From positions 1,240,001 to 1,304,000 of the forward strand of contig NZ_CAJQUM010000001.1 in the NCBI RefSeq assembly GCF_907163265.1: 64,000 bases of DNA, read 5' to 3'. This document shows, in pieces, positions 17,096 through 28,699 of this stretch (position 1 is its first letter; the number at the start of each line of letters is the position of its first letter). The notes beneath the pieces were generated by a model. That model had not been told where the DNA came from. It saw nothing but the letters and a program-made list of their open reading frames with translations, and searched no databases. Position numbers and translations under genes: made by a program. This DNA is from Georgfuchsia toluolica (lineage in GTDB: Bacteria; Pseudomonadota; Gammaproteobacteria; Burkholderiales; Rhodocyclaceae).

Positions 17096-18271
17096 TCAAG
17101 TTGTCGCCTGGTCATCCCATGGTGGCAATATTCTCACCAAAAAGGATAGCAATGCAAATGGCGTAGCCAGCAAGCAGGCTGCAACCAGACCGCCCTCCCT
17201 GCCGAGGAAGTGCAGATGATAGGTCAGCAGCCCCCTGCCCGTCTTTGATATCTCCTGTCCGCCGATCACCACATTCCAGCGCATCATGAACACCGCGAGC
17301 AACACCAGGACGGCGCATGTCGTGACACCCGTGATCAGTGCCTTGCCGGTGGTGCCACGCCACATCATGAAACTGAGCAGCACGATCGGCAACACCGACC
17401 CAATCCCCAGTTGCAGGGTAAAGAACGGAATGAAGAGCGGGCCCCTGACGTACTCCATTATCATGTCCACTCCCTCCCGACCACGGTAGACCAGAGCTCC
17501 GAATTCCACCCCCTCCAGCACCAGGGCGAACATCATGAATCCCCACAGCGCATAAGCCATGCCCTTGAGGCAAGGCAAATCCACTGTCTTTTTGCGCAAG
17601 AGGCTGGATATGACGTAGAGCACAATTAGCAGCGCGGTACCCGAGATGATGGCGGAAAAAAGAAAAATGGGCGGCATGAGATCGGAGGACCACCATTCGC
17701 GCGACTTGAGTGAACCGAACACAAAGCCGACATAGCCGTGCAAACCGTGCGCCCCGGGGATGCCGATCACCGCCAGGGCGAAAATCCACTTGCGGTCGAC
17801 GCGCATCGCTGCCTCGGAAAGGTCATGGGACCCCAGCGACAGGACACGATAGAGCAATCCAAGGGCACCTTTTCTTTGTTGCGCCTGCTCGACGATGTAA
17901 GGCCGGAACACGAACCAGCTTTCCAGAAGCAACAGGAGGGTGTAGCCGGCAGCCGCAAAACCGAAAACGGCGAAAGCCGAACTCCAGTGTGGCGTGATCA
18001 TGGCATTGAATGCCCGCTCCGGATGGCCCAGATGGGTCAGCAAGCACAATGGAACAATAACCATGCAACACAGCGATGTCAGCAGGGCAAGGCGCGCGGC
18101 CGGCTTGAAGCGCTGCATGCCGAACACGTGGTACATGCTCGATACCGTGAAAGCCCCCGCTACCAGGCCGGTGAGATAGGGATAGAGCGCGATGAGCACA
18201 GTCCACGGAATGATGGTTTCGTTGGGATAGACATAACCGATATAGGGCGCAACGTCATAGAGTGCTTCCAC
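17096..18271 (-). CDS. NrfD/PsrC-family quinol-interacting membrane subunit
   Basis: 391 residues with eight to ten hydrophobic segments. It starts with GTG at 18271 (VEALYDVAPYIGYVYPNETI), directly after an aaggaggtga ribosome site that overlaps the end of the Fe-S gene; start and stop share one base, indicating translational coupling. The NrfD family (PF03916) exchanges electrons between membrane quinones and a periplasmic Fe-S partner. Regions such as LTHLGHPERAFNAMITP and IPGAHGLHGYVGFVFGS resemble PsrC/DsrP-type members. Heme ligands are not expected in this family. The partner is the Tat-exported Fe-S protein immediately upstream. Confidence 0.9.
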   Translation of the reverse strand: MEALYDVAPYIGYVYPNETIIPWTVLIALYPYLTGLVAGAFTVSSMYHVFGMQRFKPAARLALLTSLCCMVIVPLCLLTHLGHPERAFNAMITPHWSSAFAVFGFAAAGYTLLLLLESWFVFRPYIVEQAQQRKGALGLLYRVLSLGSHDLSEAAMRVDRKWIFALAVIGIPGAHGLHGYVGFVFGSLKSREWWSSDLMPPIFLFSAIISGTALLIVLYVISSLLRKKTVDLPCLKGMAYALWGFMMFALVLEGVEFGALVYRGREGVDMIMEYVRGPLFIPFFTLQLGIGSVLPIVLLSFMMWRGTTGKALITGVTTCAVLVLLAVFMMRWNVVIGGQEISKTGRGLLTYHLHFLGREGGLVAACLLATPFALLSFLVRILPPWDDQATT

Positions 18272-19125
18272 TAGATCACCTCCTTGTCGAGACCCACGTT
18301 GAAAACATTGGGCGCATTGCCGGATTCTGGTCTCAGCACCGAAACCCGGTTGTTGCGGAGGAACAGGCTGATCGGACTCTGCTTGTCGTTGCGATCGCCG
18401 AAGATACGCGCGCTGACCGGGCAAACTTCCACGCACGCCGGTTGCAGGCCTTTGGTGATGCGGTGGTAGCACCAGGTGCACTTGTCGGTGGCACCTTTTT
18501 CTTCGTTGAAGTAGCGCGCGCCATAGGGACAGGCCTGGACGCAATATTGGCAGCCGATGCAATACTTGTGGTCGATCACCACCACCCCGTCCTCGGTCTT
18601 GTAGGTCGCACCGGTGGGACATACCTGCACACAGGCCGGATGGGTGCAATGGTTGCAAAGCTTGGGCACGAAGAAAGCCCTGTCCACCTTCGCATCCTTG
18701 TAGCGGTTGGCGAATCGATATGCGCTTTCGGAACCCGATGCCGCGATATTCACCGGATCGCTCTGGCTGTCGATGCGTGCCTTCTCCTCTCCTTCCAGCG
18801 TGACGTAGCGCTCGACCCAGGTGCGGAAGTGATGCGCATCTGCAAGCACATTGTTCTCGATCTTGCACGCCTCGACGCAACGCAGGCAGCCGATGCACTT
18901 TGTCGCGTCCACGCCAAAGGCCCAGCGATGCTTGGTCCAGTCGTAATCCGGTATATCCGGTTTGGGCGGCGATGCGGCCTCTGAAGCGGCCGCCGCTTCG
19001 CACAATCCTGGCAAGCCAGTACCGGCCGCGATTGCCATGCCGCCGCAACCAACGGCCACGCCGAAGAAGCGCAGGACTTGCCTGCGCTCGCGACGCTGTT
19101 TCTCCTGCTCGTCGTTATCTGCCAT
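18271..19125 (-). CDS. Tat-exported ferredoxin-like protein with four [4Fe-4S] sites
   Basis: 284 residues. The N-terminus has a twin-arginine motif (RRQVLRFFG) and a hydrophobic stretch with an Ala-rich cleavage region, so the mature protein is periplasmic. Four cysteine groups follow: CIGCLRCVEAC, CNHCTHPACVQVCP, CIGCQYCVQACP and CTWCYHRITKGLQPACVEVCP. That gives 16 cysteines for four cubane clusters, as in PsrB/NrfC/DsrO/TtrB electron-transfer subunits. It should wire the NrfD-type subunit to the cytochromes encoded upstream. No molybdopterin catalytic subunit is encoded nearby. Confidence 0.92.
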   Translation of the reverse strand: MADNDEQEKQRRERRQVLRFFGVAVGCGGMAIAAGTGLPGLCEAAAASEAASPPKPDIPDYDWTKHRWAFGVDATKCIGCLRCVEACKIENNVLADAHHFRTWVERYVTLEGEEKARIDSQSDPVNIAASGSESAYRFANRYKDAKVDRAFFVPKLCNHCTHPACVQVCPTGATYKTEDGVVVIDHKYCIGCQYCVQACPYGARYFNEEKGATDKCTWCYHRITKGLQPACVEVCPVSARIFGDRNDKQSPISLFLRNNRVSVLRPESGNAPNVFNVGLDKEVI

Positions 19126-19176
19126 CTGGGTAGCCCTCCTCGCTGCATTGACCTTGACCGCTTTGCGTGCGTACGC

Positions 19177-20205
19177 CTAGCGGCAAGCTGCATTGGCAAA
19201 ATATGCCGCGACGTTCGCCGCGTCGGTATCGCTCAGTCCTTGCGCGATGCCATCCATCATGCCGTTCTTGCGCTCGCCCGCCTTGTAGGATTTGAAGCTG
19301 CCCAACAGGTACTCACCGGACAGGCCGGCAAGATTCGGCCATGAGGGTTGCGTACTGACGCCTTGCGCGCCGTGGCACGTAGCGCATTTCGCCGCAACCG
19401 CCAGGCCTGCGGCGGCGGCCTTCTTGTCCCCGTTCCCCGCGCTCTTGCATTTGGCAGCGGAAAAATACGCAGCAACATTGGCGATATCGTTGTCGCTCAA
19501 ATCCTTGGCTATCGAACTCATCAACTCGTTAGCGCGTGCGCCGGTCTTGTATGCCTTGAGGGAGATGACGAGATAGTCCGCCTTCTGTCCGGCAAGTCCG
19601 GGAGCGGAATCACCAATGCCCGCTTCGCCATGACATCCGGCGCAACCAGCCGCGATCGCCTTGCCCGCCACGGCATCGCCTTTTGCTGCGCTAGCGGCAG
19701 CCACTTTGAAGGTCCTGGGGGAATGCGGATTGTGGCAAACCGTGCATTGCTGGGTTCTGGCATGCTCGGCCACCACGATCTGCCGCTGCTGCGCGGGACG
19801 TCCGGGCATCTGCTCATGGCACAGTGTGCAAAGCCTGGCGGTGTCGACCGGAATCGTCATCTTCAAGCCACTGGGGTGATCCTTGCCGGTGGTCACGTTG
19901 TCGAACCGGCCCTTGACGTCGCGGCTGCCCGCCGGGCCGTGACACACTTCGCACTTGACGACCTTGCCGAGTTCGACGTTGTTGTGCACGCCCTTCGCCC
20001 ATTCTGCATATTCGCTGGCGTGGCATTGCTCGCAGTACTTTGGCGTCTTGAACTTGGGTTTGTCCGATGCGATCTCCGCCACCGAGAGGCCACGATAGTG
20101 CCCGAACTGATAGAACGAACCGGCGGTGAAGTACTGCTTGGCCGTATAGGCGACAATAACGAATGCCAAAAGCAGCATGACCAGTCGGACGATATGTTTC
20201 GGCAT
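19177..20205 (-). CDS. Six-heme c-type cytochrome (tetraheme plus c4-like diheme)
   Basis: 342 residues with an N-terminal membrane anchor or signal (IVRLVMLLLAFVIVAYTAKQ). Six CXXCH sites occur. CEQCH, CEVCH, CTLCH and CTVCH lie in an N-terminal part resembling cytochrome c554/NapC-NrfH-like multihemes. CAGCH and CATCH lie in two C-terminal c4-type domains, each ending in a DxDxANVAAYF-like motif (LSDNDIANVAAYF, LSDTDAANVAAYF). The fusion of these two modules is unusual. It probably receives electrons from, or gives them to, the Fe-S/NrfD pair 51 nt downstream. Confidence 0.88.
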   Translation of the reverse strand: MPKHIVRLVMLLLAFVIVAYTAKQYFTAGSFYQFGHYRGLSVAEIASDKPKFKTPKYCEQCHASEYAEWAKGVHNNVELGKVVKCEVCHGPAGSRDVKGRFDNVTTGKDHPSGLKMTIPVDTARLCTLCHEQMPGRPAQQRQIVVAEHARTQQCTVCHNPHSPRTFKVAAASAAKGDAVAGKAIAAGCAGCHGEAGIGDSAPGLAGQKADYLVISLKAYKTGARANELMSSIAKDLSDNDIANVAAYFSAAKCKSAGNGDKKAAAAGLAVAAKCATCHGAQGVSTQPSWPNLAGLSGEYLLGSFKSYKAGERKNGMMDGIAQGLSDTDAANVAAYFANAACR

Positions 20206-20260
20206 TTCTCGCTTCCTAGCTGATTGTGATGGACGAGTATCCCTTGGACATGCAGCGTTA

Positions 20261-20587
20261 TTAACTCTTGCTGATCATGTAGTCGACAGCAGCTTTGATG
20301 TCTTCGTCACTCAGAGAACTATTGCCGGCCCTGGGTTTCATCTTTCCCTTGCCCTTGATGACGGATTCTTCGAGCGCCGCCTCTCCTCCCTTGATCAGGG
20401 GCGCCCATTTGGCCTTGTCGCCGGTTTTCGGGGAGCCCATCACCCCCTTGTCATGGCAAAGCTTGCAACTCTTGTCGTAAACCGTCTGGCCATCCGCCGC
20501 GGCCGAGGACCGCAAGATGCCTGCAAGCAGCGCCGCCGCCATGAACATGACAAAGTGTTTCCCATGCCGGATATTTTGAATACGCAT
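20261..20587 (-). CDS. Monoheme c-type cytochrome (c5-like)
   Basis: 108 residues. A signal peptide runs to about residue 30 (FMAAALLAGILRSSAAA); the heme site is CKLCH and the distal methionine is probably in GKMKPR. This is the class I c5/c-like fold with WAPLIKGGEAALEESVIKGKGKM. It is the first gene of the electron-transfer operon, with a ggaggag ribosome site. It is likely the soluble periplasmic redox partner. Divergent from the histidine kinase gene. Confidence 0.9.
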   Translation of the reverse strand: MRIQNIRHGKHFVMFMAAALLAGILRSSAAADGQTVYDKSCKLCHDKGVMGSPKTGDKAKWAPLIKGGEAALEESVIKGKGKMKPRAGNSSLSDEDIKAAVDYMISKS

Positions 20588-20771
20588 GCTGAACTCCTCC
20601 TGGTTGTGATTTCGCGAGACACTGCGGGTATATTCCGCTTTTCGGCCGCATCTTGCGGAAAACGCCGGGAATGAACAATGGCTGTTGGGCGCGACATGGT
20701 TAAGACCTTAGTCCCATAAAAACCAGCATTTGGTCCGTAGGTCGGGCAAAAACCGGCTGCTACAATGAATT
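20588..20771. promoter_or_regulatory. Divergent control region of the cytochrome operon and two-component genes
   Basis: 184 bases separate the cytochrome gene (minus) and the sensor kinase gene (plus), so promoters of both should lie here. I see no clear FNR box (TTGATnnnnATCAA) and no consensus sigma70 pair that I would call. It is the natural place for binding of the downstream response regulator. Confidence 0.5.
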
Positions 20772-22187
20772 GTGGTCAGGAATTTCTTCGCCAAGTTAAC
20801 TCTCTTGCGCCTGCTGCTCGCGGGCGGGTTCGTCGTGTTGCTGGTCGGGATGCTGTTCATGGGCACGTGGATCAGCAGCACGATCGAGGAAAGGGTGGTC
20901 CATCATGAGGGCGAGGTTTTTGCGTTATATCTGGACAGCCTCATCTCCGACCACGTCGAGTCTATTGCCAGCAACGGTCAGTTGAGCAGCACGGATGTGG
21001 TTGGGCTGGACAAGCTGTTTTCCGGAACCGAAGTCGGCAAGCGCATCGTGACGTTCAAGATGTGGTCACGCGATGGCCGCATCATCTATAGCACCAATCC
21101 GGCGCTTATCGGCAGGCAGTTCAAGGTAAAGCCGGACCTGGCCATGGCGTTTCGCGGGGAAACGAAATCGCACTTATCCGATATCACGGATGACGAGAAT
21201 CTGTTCGAGCGTCAGCGCTGGTCCAGACTGCTTGAAATCTACGCACCCATGCACGAACGGAAAACCGGATCGATCGTTGGCGTTGCCGAGATCTATCAGA
21301 CCACAGATGTTGTCGCACGCGCTGTCGGTACCGCCAAGCTGAAAACCTGGCTCGTGGTCATCGCGGCAACACTGGTCATGTACCTGCTGCTTGCCGCGCT
21401 GATCAAGCGCGCCAGCAATATCATTGCCGCGCAGCAAAACGAGCTTCACGATAAAGTGAGGCAGCTCACCGCGCTGCTGGCCCAGAACGAGCAGCTTCAC
21501 GAACGCGTGCGGCGCGCGGGGGGACGCGCGGCAGCAATCAATGAACAGACCCTCAACCGCATCGCGGCAGACCTCCATGACGGTCCGGCGCAGGGGCTGG
21601 CGCTTGCATTGATGCGCATGGGAACTCTGGCCGAATCGTGCGGCACCTGTTCCTCGACGGTCGGCAAGGGGCGCACCGTGGCAGACGAATTCCGCACGCT
21701 CCATTCCGCGTTGCAATCCGCGCGCGACGAATTGCACGCCATCGCCGCGGGGCTGCCGCTGCCGGAAATCGAGCGGTTGACGCTCACCGAGACGGCACAG
21801 CGCGCATTGCACGACTATGAGCGCAAGGTAGGCTTTGCAGTGCCGCTCACGGTCGATGAACTTCCGTCCGAAGCGCCGCTGCCCGTAAAGATTACCCTGT
21901 ACCGGCTGTTGCAGGAGTCCCTCGCCAACGGGTTCAGACACGGCGCCGCGACCGATCAGCGCGTACGGCTGACGCGGACTGGGGAACAGCTAATTGTCGA
22001 TGTTACCGACAGCGGCAAGGGATTCGACCTTCGGACGATCGCCGCAAACGGCCATCTTGGGCTGGCGGGAATGCGCGAACGGGTGGAGATACTCGGCGGC
22101 TCTTTCAGCGTGCAAAGCGCCCCCGGTTCGGGCACACTGATCCGCGCGTCGCTGCCCCTGCGGTTACTGGAGGAAGAAAATGAGTGA
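20772..22187 (+). CDS. Membrane sensor histidine kinase (NarX/HisKA_3 type)
   Basis: 471 residues from a GTG start. Membrane helices at about 12-33 and 193-213 flank a periplasmic sensing region of roughly 160 residues. After a coiled linker (LHDKVRQLTALLAQNEQLHERV) come the HisKA_3 phospho-acceptor site IAADLHDGPAQGLALALMRM and a HATPase domain (ESLANGFRHG, DSGKGFDL, GLAGMRERVEILGG). A CGTC pair sits just after the phosphorylation helix, which is unusual. The gene overlaps the response regulator by 8 nt. With the divergent cytochrome operon it probably senses a redox-related or electron-acceptor signal. Confidence 0.9.
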   Translation: MVRNFFAKLTLLRLLLAGGFVVLLVGMLFMGTWISSTIEERVVHHEGEVFALYLDSLISDHVESIASNGQLSSTDVVGLDKLFSGTEVGKRIVTFKMWSRDGRIIYSTNPALIGRQFKVKPDLAMAFRGETKSHLSDITDDENLFERQRWSRLLEIYAPMHERKTGSIVGVAEIYQTTDVVARAVGTAKLKTWLVVIAATLVMYLLLAALIKRASNIIAAQQNELHDKVRQLTALLAQNEQLHERVRRAGGRAAAINEQTLNRIAADLHDGPAQGLALALMRMGTLAESCGTCSSTVGKGRTVADEFRTLHSALQSARDELHAIAAGLPLPEIERLTLTETAQRALHDYERKVGFAVPLTVDELPSEAPLPVKITLYRLLQESLANGFRHGAATDQRVRLTRTGEQLIVDVTDSGKGFDLRTIAANGHLGLAGMRERVEILGGSFSVQSAPGSGTLIRASLPLRLLEEENE

Positions 22188-22812
22188 CCCCATCCTCATT
22201 CTGGTCGCGGATGATCACCCGCTGTTTCGCGAAGGCGTCGTTCATTCGCTCGCCTCCGAACCGGATTTCACTGTTGTCGGCCAAGCCGCGGACGGCGAGG
22301 AAGCGCTGCGGCTCGCGCGCGAGCTGCTGCCCGACGTGGTACTGCTCGACATCGCCATGCCGGGAGGCGGAGGCCTGGTCACCGCCGAAAAGATAATCAC
22401 CGCCTGCCCCGCAACGAAGATCGTGATGCTGACGGTATTCGAAGACGAAGACAAGCTGCTGGCTGCATTCAAGGCCGGCGCCTGCGGCTATGTTCTCAAA
22501 GGCGTCTCGGCGCGCGATCTGGCAAGCGTGGTGCGCACCGCAGCAAGCGGCGAAGTCTATGTATCACCCTCGCTTGCGGCGGGAATCATGGTCGCACTGT
22601 CGCGAGGCAAACCTGCCGATCCACTGGAGGAACTGACAGAAAGGGAATCACAAATCCTCACCCTGGTCGGGCAAGGCTTGACCAATCGCGAAATCGGCGA
22701 CCGCATCCATCTCTCGGAAAAAACCATCAAGCATTACATCACCAATATCCTGCAGAAATTGCAGGTGCGCAGTCGCGTGGAGGCGGCGTTGATGGCGGCA
22801 CGGCACGCCTGA
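22180..22812 (+). CDS. NarL/FixJ-family response regulator
   Basis: 210 residues. The receiver domain has ADDHPLFREG, the phosphorylated Asp in PDVVLLDIAMPG and the conserved Lys in YVLKGVS. A LuxR-type helix-turn-helix follows (LTERESQILTLVGQGLTNRE, then HLSEKTIKHYITNILQKL). It overlaps the kinase gene by 8 nt, so the two form a cognate pair. The divergent cytochrome operon is the most likely target. Confidence 0.93.
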   Translation: MSDPILILVADDHPLFREGVVHSLASEPDFTVVGQAADGEEALRLARELLPDVVLLDIAMPGGGGLVTAEKIITACPATKIVMLTVFEDEDKLLAAFKAGACGYVLKGVSARDLASVVRTAASGEVYVSPSLAAGIMVALSRGKPADPLEELTERESQILTLVGQGLTNREIGDRIHLSEKTIKHYITNILQKLQVRSRVEAALMAARHA

Positions 22813-22894
22813 AGGTGCGCCGTCGCGATGGGAAACCTTGCCTCCGCCCGGGGAGGCGGACAATTATTATCTGCTGCGAAGCGGAATCGCAACA

Positions 22895-23191
22895 TCAGGC
22901 AGGATGCCGTCTTCCTGCAGTGGCGCGGCGGCGGCGAACTTCCTTCGGATCGGCAATGAGCGGACGATAGATTTCGACGCGATCACGATCGCGCAATATG
23001 GTGTCCAGCCTTGAGATGCGCGAATAAACGCCGAAGCTTCCTCCGGCCAGGTCAATTTCCGGATATTTCAGCAACAGGCCGGAAGCTTCGACGGCGCTTT
23101 GCAGCGTGGCCCCGGCGGGCAAGCTGATGCTGACCAGATCCTGCCGCTCCGGCAAGGCATATGCCACCTGGACATCAATCAACTCAGCCAT
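22895..23191 (-). CDS. rnfH: RnfH-family ubiquitin-like protein
   Basis: 98 residues of the beta-grasp RnfH/YfjF family: VQVAYALPERQDLVSISLPAG, GSFGVYSRISRLDTILRDRDRVEIYRPLIADPKEVRRRRA. The function is unsettled; the gene is regularly paired with ratA opposite smpB, as here. It overlaps the end of ratA by 8 nt. Confidence 0.93.
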   Translation of the reverse strand: MAELIDVQVAYALPERQDLVSISLPAGATLQSAVEASGLLLKYPEIDLAGGSFGVYSRISRLDTILRDRDRVEIYRPLIADPKEVRRRRATAGRRHPA

Positions 23192-23615
23192 AGACCTGAT
23201 TAGCGCGTTTGACGAAGGATTCGAGGAGCGTGTTGGCGATGTGATTGAACACGGGGCCGACGGCTTTTTCTAGCAGCTTGCTGGAAAATTCATAGTGCAG
23301 GCGAAACTCGATCTTGCACGCCGTCTCGCCCAGCGGCGTCAAGCGCCAGTGGCCGTCGAGATGCCTGAACGGGCCATCGCGCAAATGAATGGTCATCAGG
23401 CGCGGAAACTCCTTGGGGTTGACCGTCGAAAAATGCGCCTTGATGCCATGATAATTGACGTGCAGCCTGGCGGCCGTCTGCCGCTCGGTTTTCTCATGCA
23501 CATCGACGTCGCTGCACCACGGCAGGAACTGCGGGTAATGCTCGACATCATCGATCACTTCGAAAATCTGGGCTGCTGTGTGCTCGATCAATACGGATTT
23601 CTCAACAACGGCCAT
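23184..23615 (-). CDS. ratA: RatA-family START-domain protein
   Basis: 143 residues of the polyketide cyclase/START fold (SVLIEHTAAQIFEVIDDVEHYPQFLPWC, FNHIANTLLESFVKRANQVYG). E. coli RatA interferes with 70S assembly, while the mitochondrial relative Coq10 binds ubiquinone; which role applies here is not visible. It is divergent from smpB with 48 nt between the starts. Confidence 0.93.
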   Translation of the reverse strand: MAVVEKSVLIEHTAAQIFEVIDDVEHYPQFLPWCSDVDVHEKTERQTAARLHVNYHGIKAHFSTVNPKEFPRLMTIHLRDGPFRHLDGHWRLTPLGETACKIEFRLHYEFSSKLLEKAVGPVFNHIANTLLESFVKRANQVYG

Positions 23616-23663
23616 GGGTCAGCATTCGGCTAGAATTGGCTGATTCTACCAAGCTCCCCCGCC

Positions 23664-24113
23664 ATGAGCATCGTCGACAACCGCAAGGCCTTTCACGATT
23701 ACTTCATCGAAGACAGGTTCGAAGCCGGCCTGGTGCTGGAAGGCTGGGAGGCCAAGGCAATCCGCGCCGGACGCGCGCAGCTGAAGGAAGCCTATGTCGT
23801 CATCAAGAGCGGCGAGATATTCCTCATCGGCGCCCATATCAGCCCCTTGGCCACCGCGTCCACCCATATCAATCCCGACCCGGTGCGGACCCGCAAGCTG
23901 CTGCTGCATGGTGAAGAAATCGCCAAGCTGATCGGCAAGGTGGAGCGCGCCGGTTATGCGCTGGTACCCATCGACCTGCACTACACCAAGGGGCGCATCA
24001 AACTGAGTATCGGCCTGGCGAAAGGCAAGAAGCAATACGACAAGCGCGAAACCGAAAAAGAACGCGATTGGGTGCGTGAAAAAGCCCGCATCATGCACGA
24101 CAAGCGGGCTTAA
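23664..24113 (+). CDS. smpB: SsrA-binding protein
   Basis: 149 residues: [41 protein letters not shown], HTxxRxRKLLLH-type core and the basic C-terminal tail [19 protein letters not shown]. It brings tmRNA to stalled ribosomes. The tmRNA gene itself is not in the window. Confidence 0.97.
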   Translation: MSIVDNRKAFHDYFIEDRFEAGLVLEGWEAKAIRAGRAQLKEAYVVIKSGEIFLIGAHISPLATASTHINPDPVRTRKLLLHGEEIAKLIGKVERAGYALVPIDLHYTKGRIKLSIGLAKGKKQYDKRETEKERDWVREKARIMHDKRA

Positions 24114-24259
24114 AGAACTGCCGCTGTTCGCGCTGCCAGATGTCATCGCGAGGGGCGCAACTCCGAGCCGATCCAGGTTTTTGGATGGTCGATAGCTGAA
24201 CTGCCATCCTGTGTACTCTCCTTGCAGATACCAGATACCGTCCTAGATGTTTAGTCCCA

Positions 24260-25567
24260 CTATGCTGCTACCCCAGACGCCTGCTTAGTGCTTTTATCGG
24301 CAATATGGACGTCATTACGCAGCAAGAAAATGCCCACAGCGATGCCAAGCAGGCACACTGCGGCAACATAATAGGCGGGTGCCATCGGCTGTGTTTTCAT
24401 GATCAGGGTCACGAAAACTGGCGTGAGACCACCAAAAATTGCGTAGGCCAGATTGTAGGATGACGACAACCCGGTAAATCTGACCTTGGGCGGGAAGGCA
24501 TTCACCATTACGTAGGGCACAGCACCGGCGATGCCGACACAAAAACCAGCCAATGCATAGGTCGGGAAAAGCAGTTCCGGCGCAGTGTCGAGGCTGAAAT
24601 AAAACAACAAAGTGCTGCCGAGCAAACAGAGGCTGCCGAGGATAAAGGTTTTACCGGCACCGATCCGGTCGATCAGCAGGCCAAACGCGGTGCAACCTAT
24701 CGTCAGGAAAAATGTAGCCAGGCTGCTGGCTTGCAAGGCGACAGCGGGAGAAATACGATGCTGCTTTTGCAGCAGTGTTGGCGTCATCAAGATGACCACG
24801 ACAAGGGCGGCGGTCAATAGCCAGGTCAGCAGTACCGACACGACAATCGCCGGACGATATTCCCGAATTACTGCCTTGAGCGGCAGTTCTTCGGCAAGTT
24901 TGCGATTACGTTTCAACTCCTCGAAAACCGGCGTCTCTTCCAAATAGAGTCGAAGATAAACCCCCATAAAGCCAAACACACCGCCCACCAGGAAGGGAAT
25001 CCGCCACGCATAGGCTATGACATCCGCAGTTGAGAAAAAAGTATTGACTCCGGCGGCAACCAGCGAACCAAGCAATATGCCGACGGAAAGACCGGAAGTC
25101 AGGGTGCCGCAGGCAAAACCGACATGCCGGGGCGGCACATGCTCAGCAACGAACACCCATGCGCCAGGCACTTCACCGCCAACCGCCGCGCCCTGTATCA
25201 AGCGCAACAGCAGCAAGGTCAGCGGCGCCGCGATGCCGATGCTGTCATAGGTGGGCAGCAGTCCTGTCAGCAGGGTCGGTATCGACATCATGAAAATACC
25301 CAGGGTGAACATCCGCTTGCGGCCAAACAGGTCACCAAAATGGGCCATTACGATACCGCCCAGCGGCCGTGCCAAGTAACCCGCCGCGAAAATGCCGAAG
25401 GTTTGCAACAATTGCAGCCAGTCAGGCGTATCGGGCGGGAAAAAAAGCTTGCCGATAAGCGCGGCCAAAAATACGAAAACAATGAAATCGTAATATTCGA
25501 GCGCCCCACCGATTGCGGCCAGGGCAAGCGTTTTAAAGTCACGCCGATTCAATGCGCGCTGCATCAT
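24260..25567 (-). CDS. MFS transporter, metabolite:H+ symporter (MHS) family
   Basis: 435 residues with about 12 membrane segments. ALEYYDFIVFVFLAA near the N-terminus, then GGIVMAHFGDLFGRKRMFTLG and RLIQGAAVGGEVPGAWVFVAEHVP, are the MHS/ProP/KgtP signatures. The substrate is probably an organic acid or compatible solute but cannot be read from sequence. No neighbour gives a hint; acnA upstream on the same strand is 336 nt away. Confidence 0.88.
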   Translation of the reverse strand: MMQRALNRRDFKTLALAAIGGALEYYDFIVFVFLAALIGKLFFPPDTPDWLQLLQTFGIFAAGYLARPLGGIVMAHFGDLFGRKRMFTLGIFMMSIPTLLTGLLPTYDSIGIAAPLTLLLLRLIQGAAVGGEVPGAWVFVAEHVPPRHVGFACGTLTSGLSVGILLGSLVAAGVNTFFSTADVIAYAWRIPFLVGGVFGFMGVYLRLYLEETPVFEELKRNRKLAEELPLKAVIREYRPAIVVSVLLTWLLTAALVVVILMTPTLLQKQHRISPAVALQASSLATFFLTIGCTAFGLLIDRIGAGKTFILGSLCLLGSTLLFYFSLDTAPELLFPTYALAGFCVGIAGAVPYVMVNAFPPKVRFTGLSSSYNLAYAIFGGLTPVFVTLIMKTQPMAPAYYVAAVCLLGIAVGIFLLRNDVHIADKSTKQASGVAA

Positions 25568-25903
25568 CGCCGGATTTGTTGAGATTAGAGAAGGTGGGAG
25601 TTTAACGCAGATGGCTCAAATGATCAGCGTCACCTCGGTGATGTTTTGCCGATATGCCGCATTGATTACCGGGGTTCAAAGGTATTGGGCTTTCCCGCAG
25701 AGCGTAATTAAAGAGACCAGGTACATTTATGTTTATTGCATAAATATGCGGGTGGCGCCTAATTAGGTTCCCACCTTTGCAAGGACGACAAAACCCTGGT
25801 TCATAAGTCGCTATTTGCGTACGGCACCGCACATGCCATGACCGAAGGGAACCACCGCTCCGGGTGGCTTCGCCCCCTTGGAATGACGCGCTTGCCTATA
25901 CGT
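25568..25903. other. Intergenic region without recognisable genes
   Basis: 336 bases between acnA and the MFS gene. No frame with a ribosome site, no RNA gene and no clear terminator hairpin was seen. Confidence 0.5.
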
Positions 25904-28618
<2,715 letters not shown>

Positions 28619-28699
28619 GGCCTAGCCCGCTACGAAGTAAAGCAGAATGGTGACAGAATGCCACTAAAGCAATACAAATTGAAATAAAGGAAGAAAACA

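Noticed and set aside
17096-20587. Identification of the electron-transfer operon as dsrJOP
   Set aside because: The heme count and order differ (DsrJ is triheme), and no dsrAB, dsrMK or dsrC gene is nearby.
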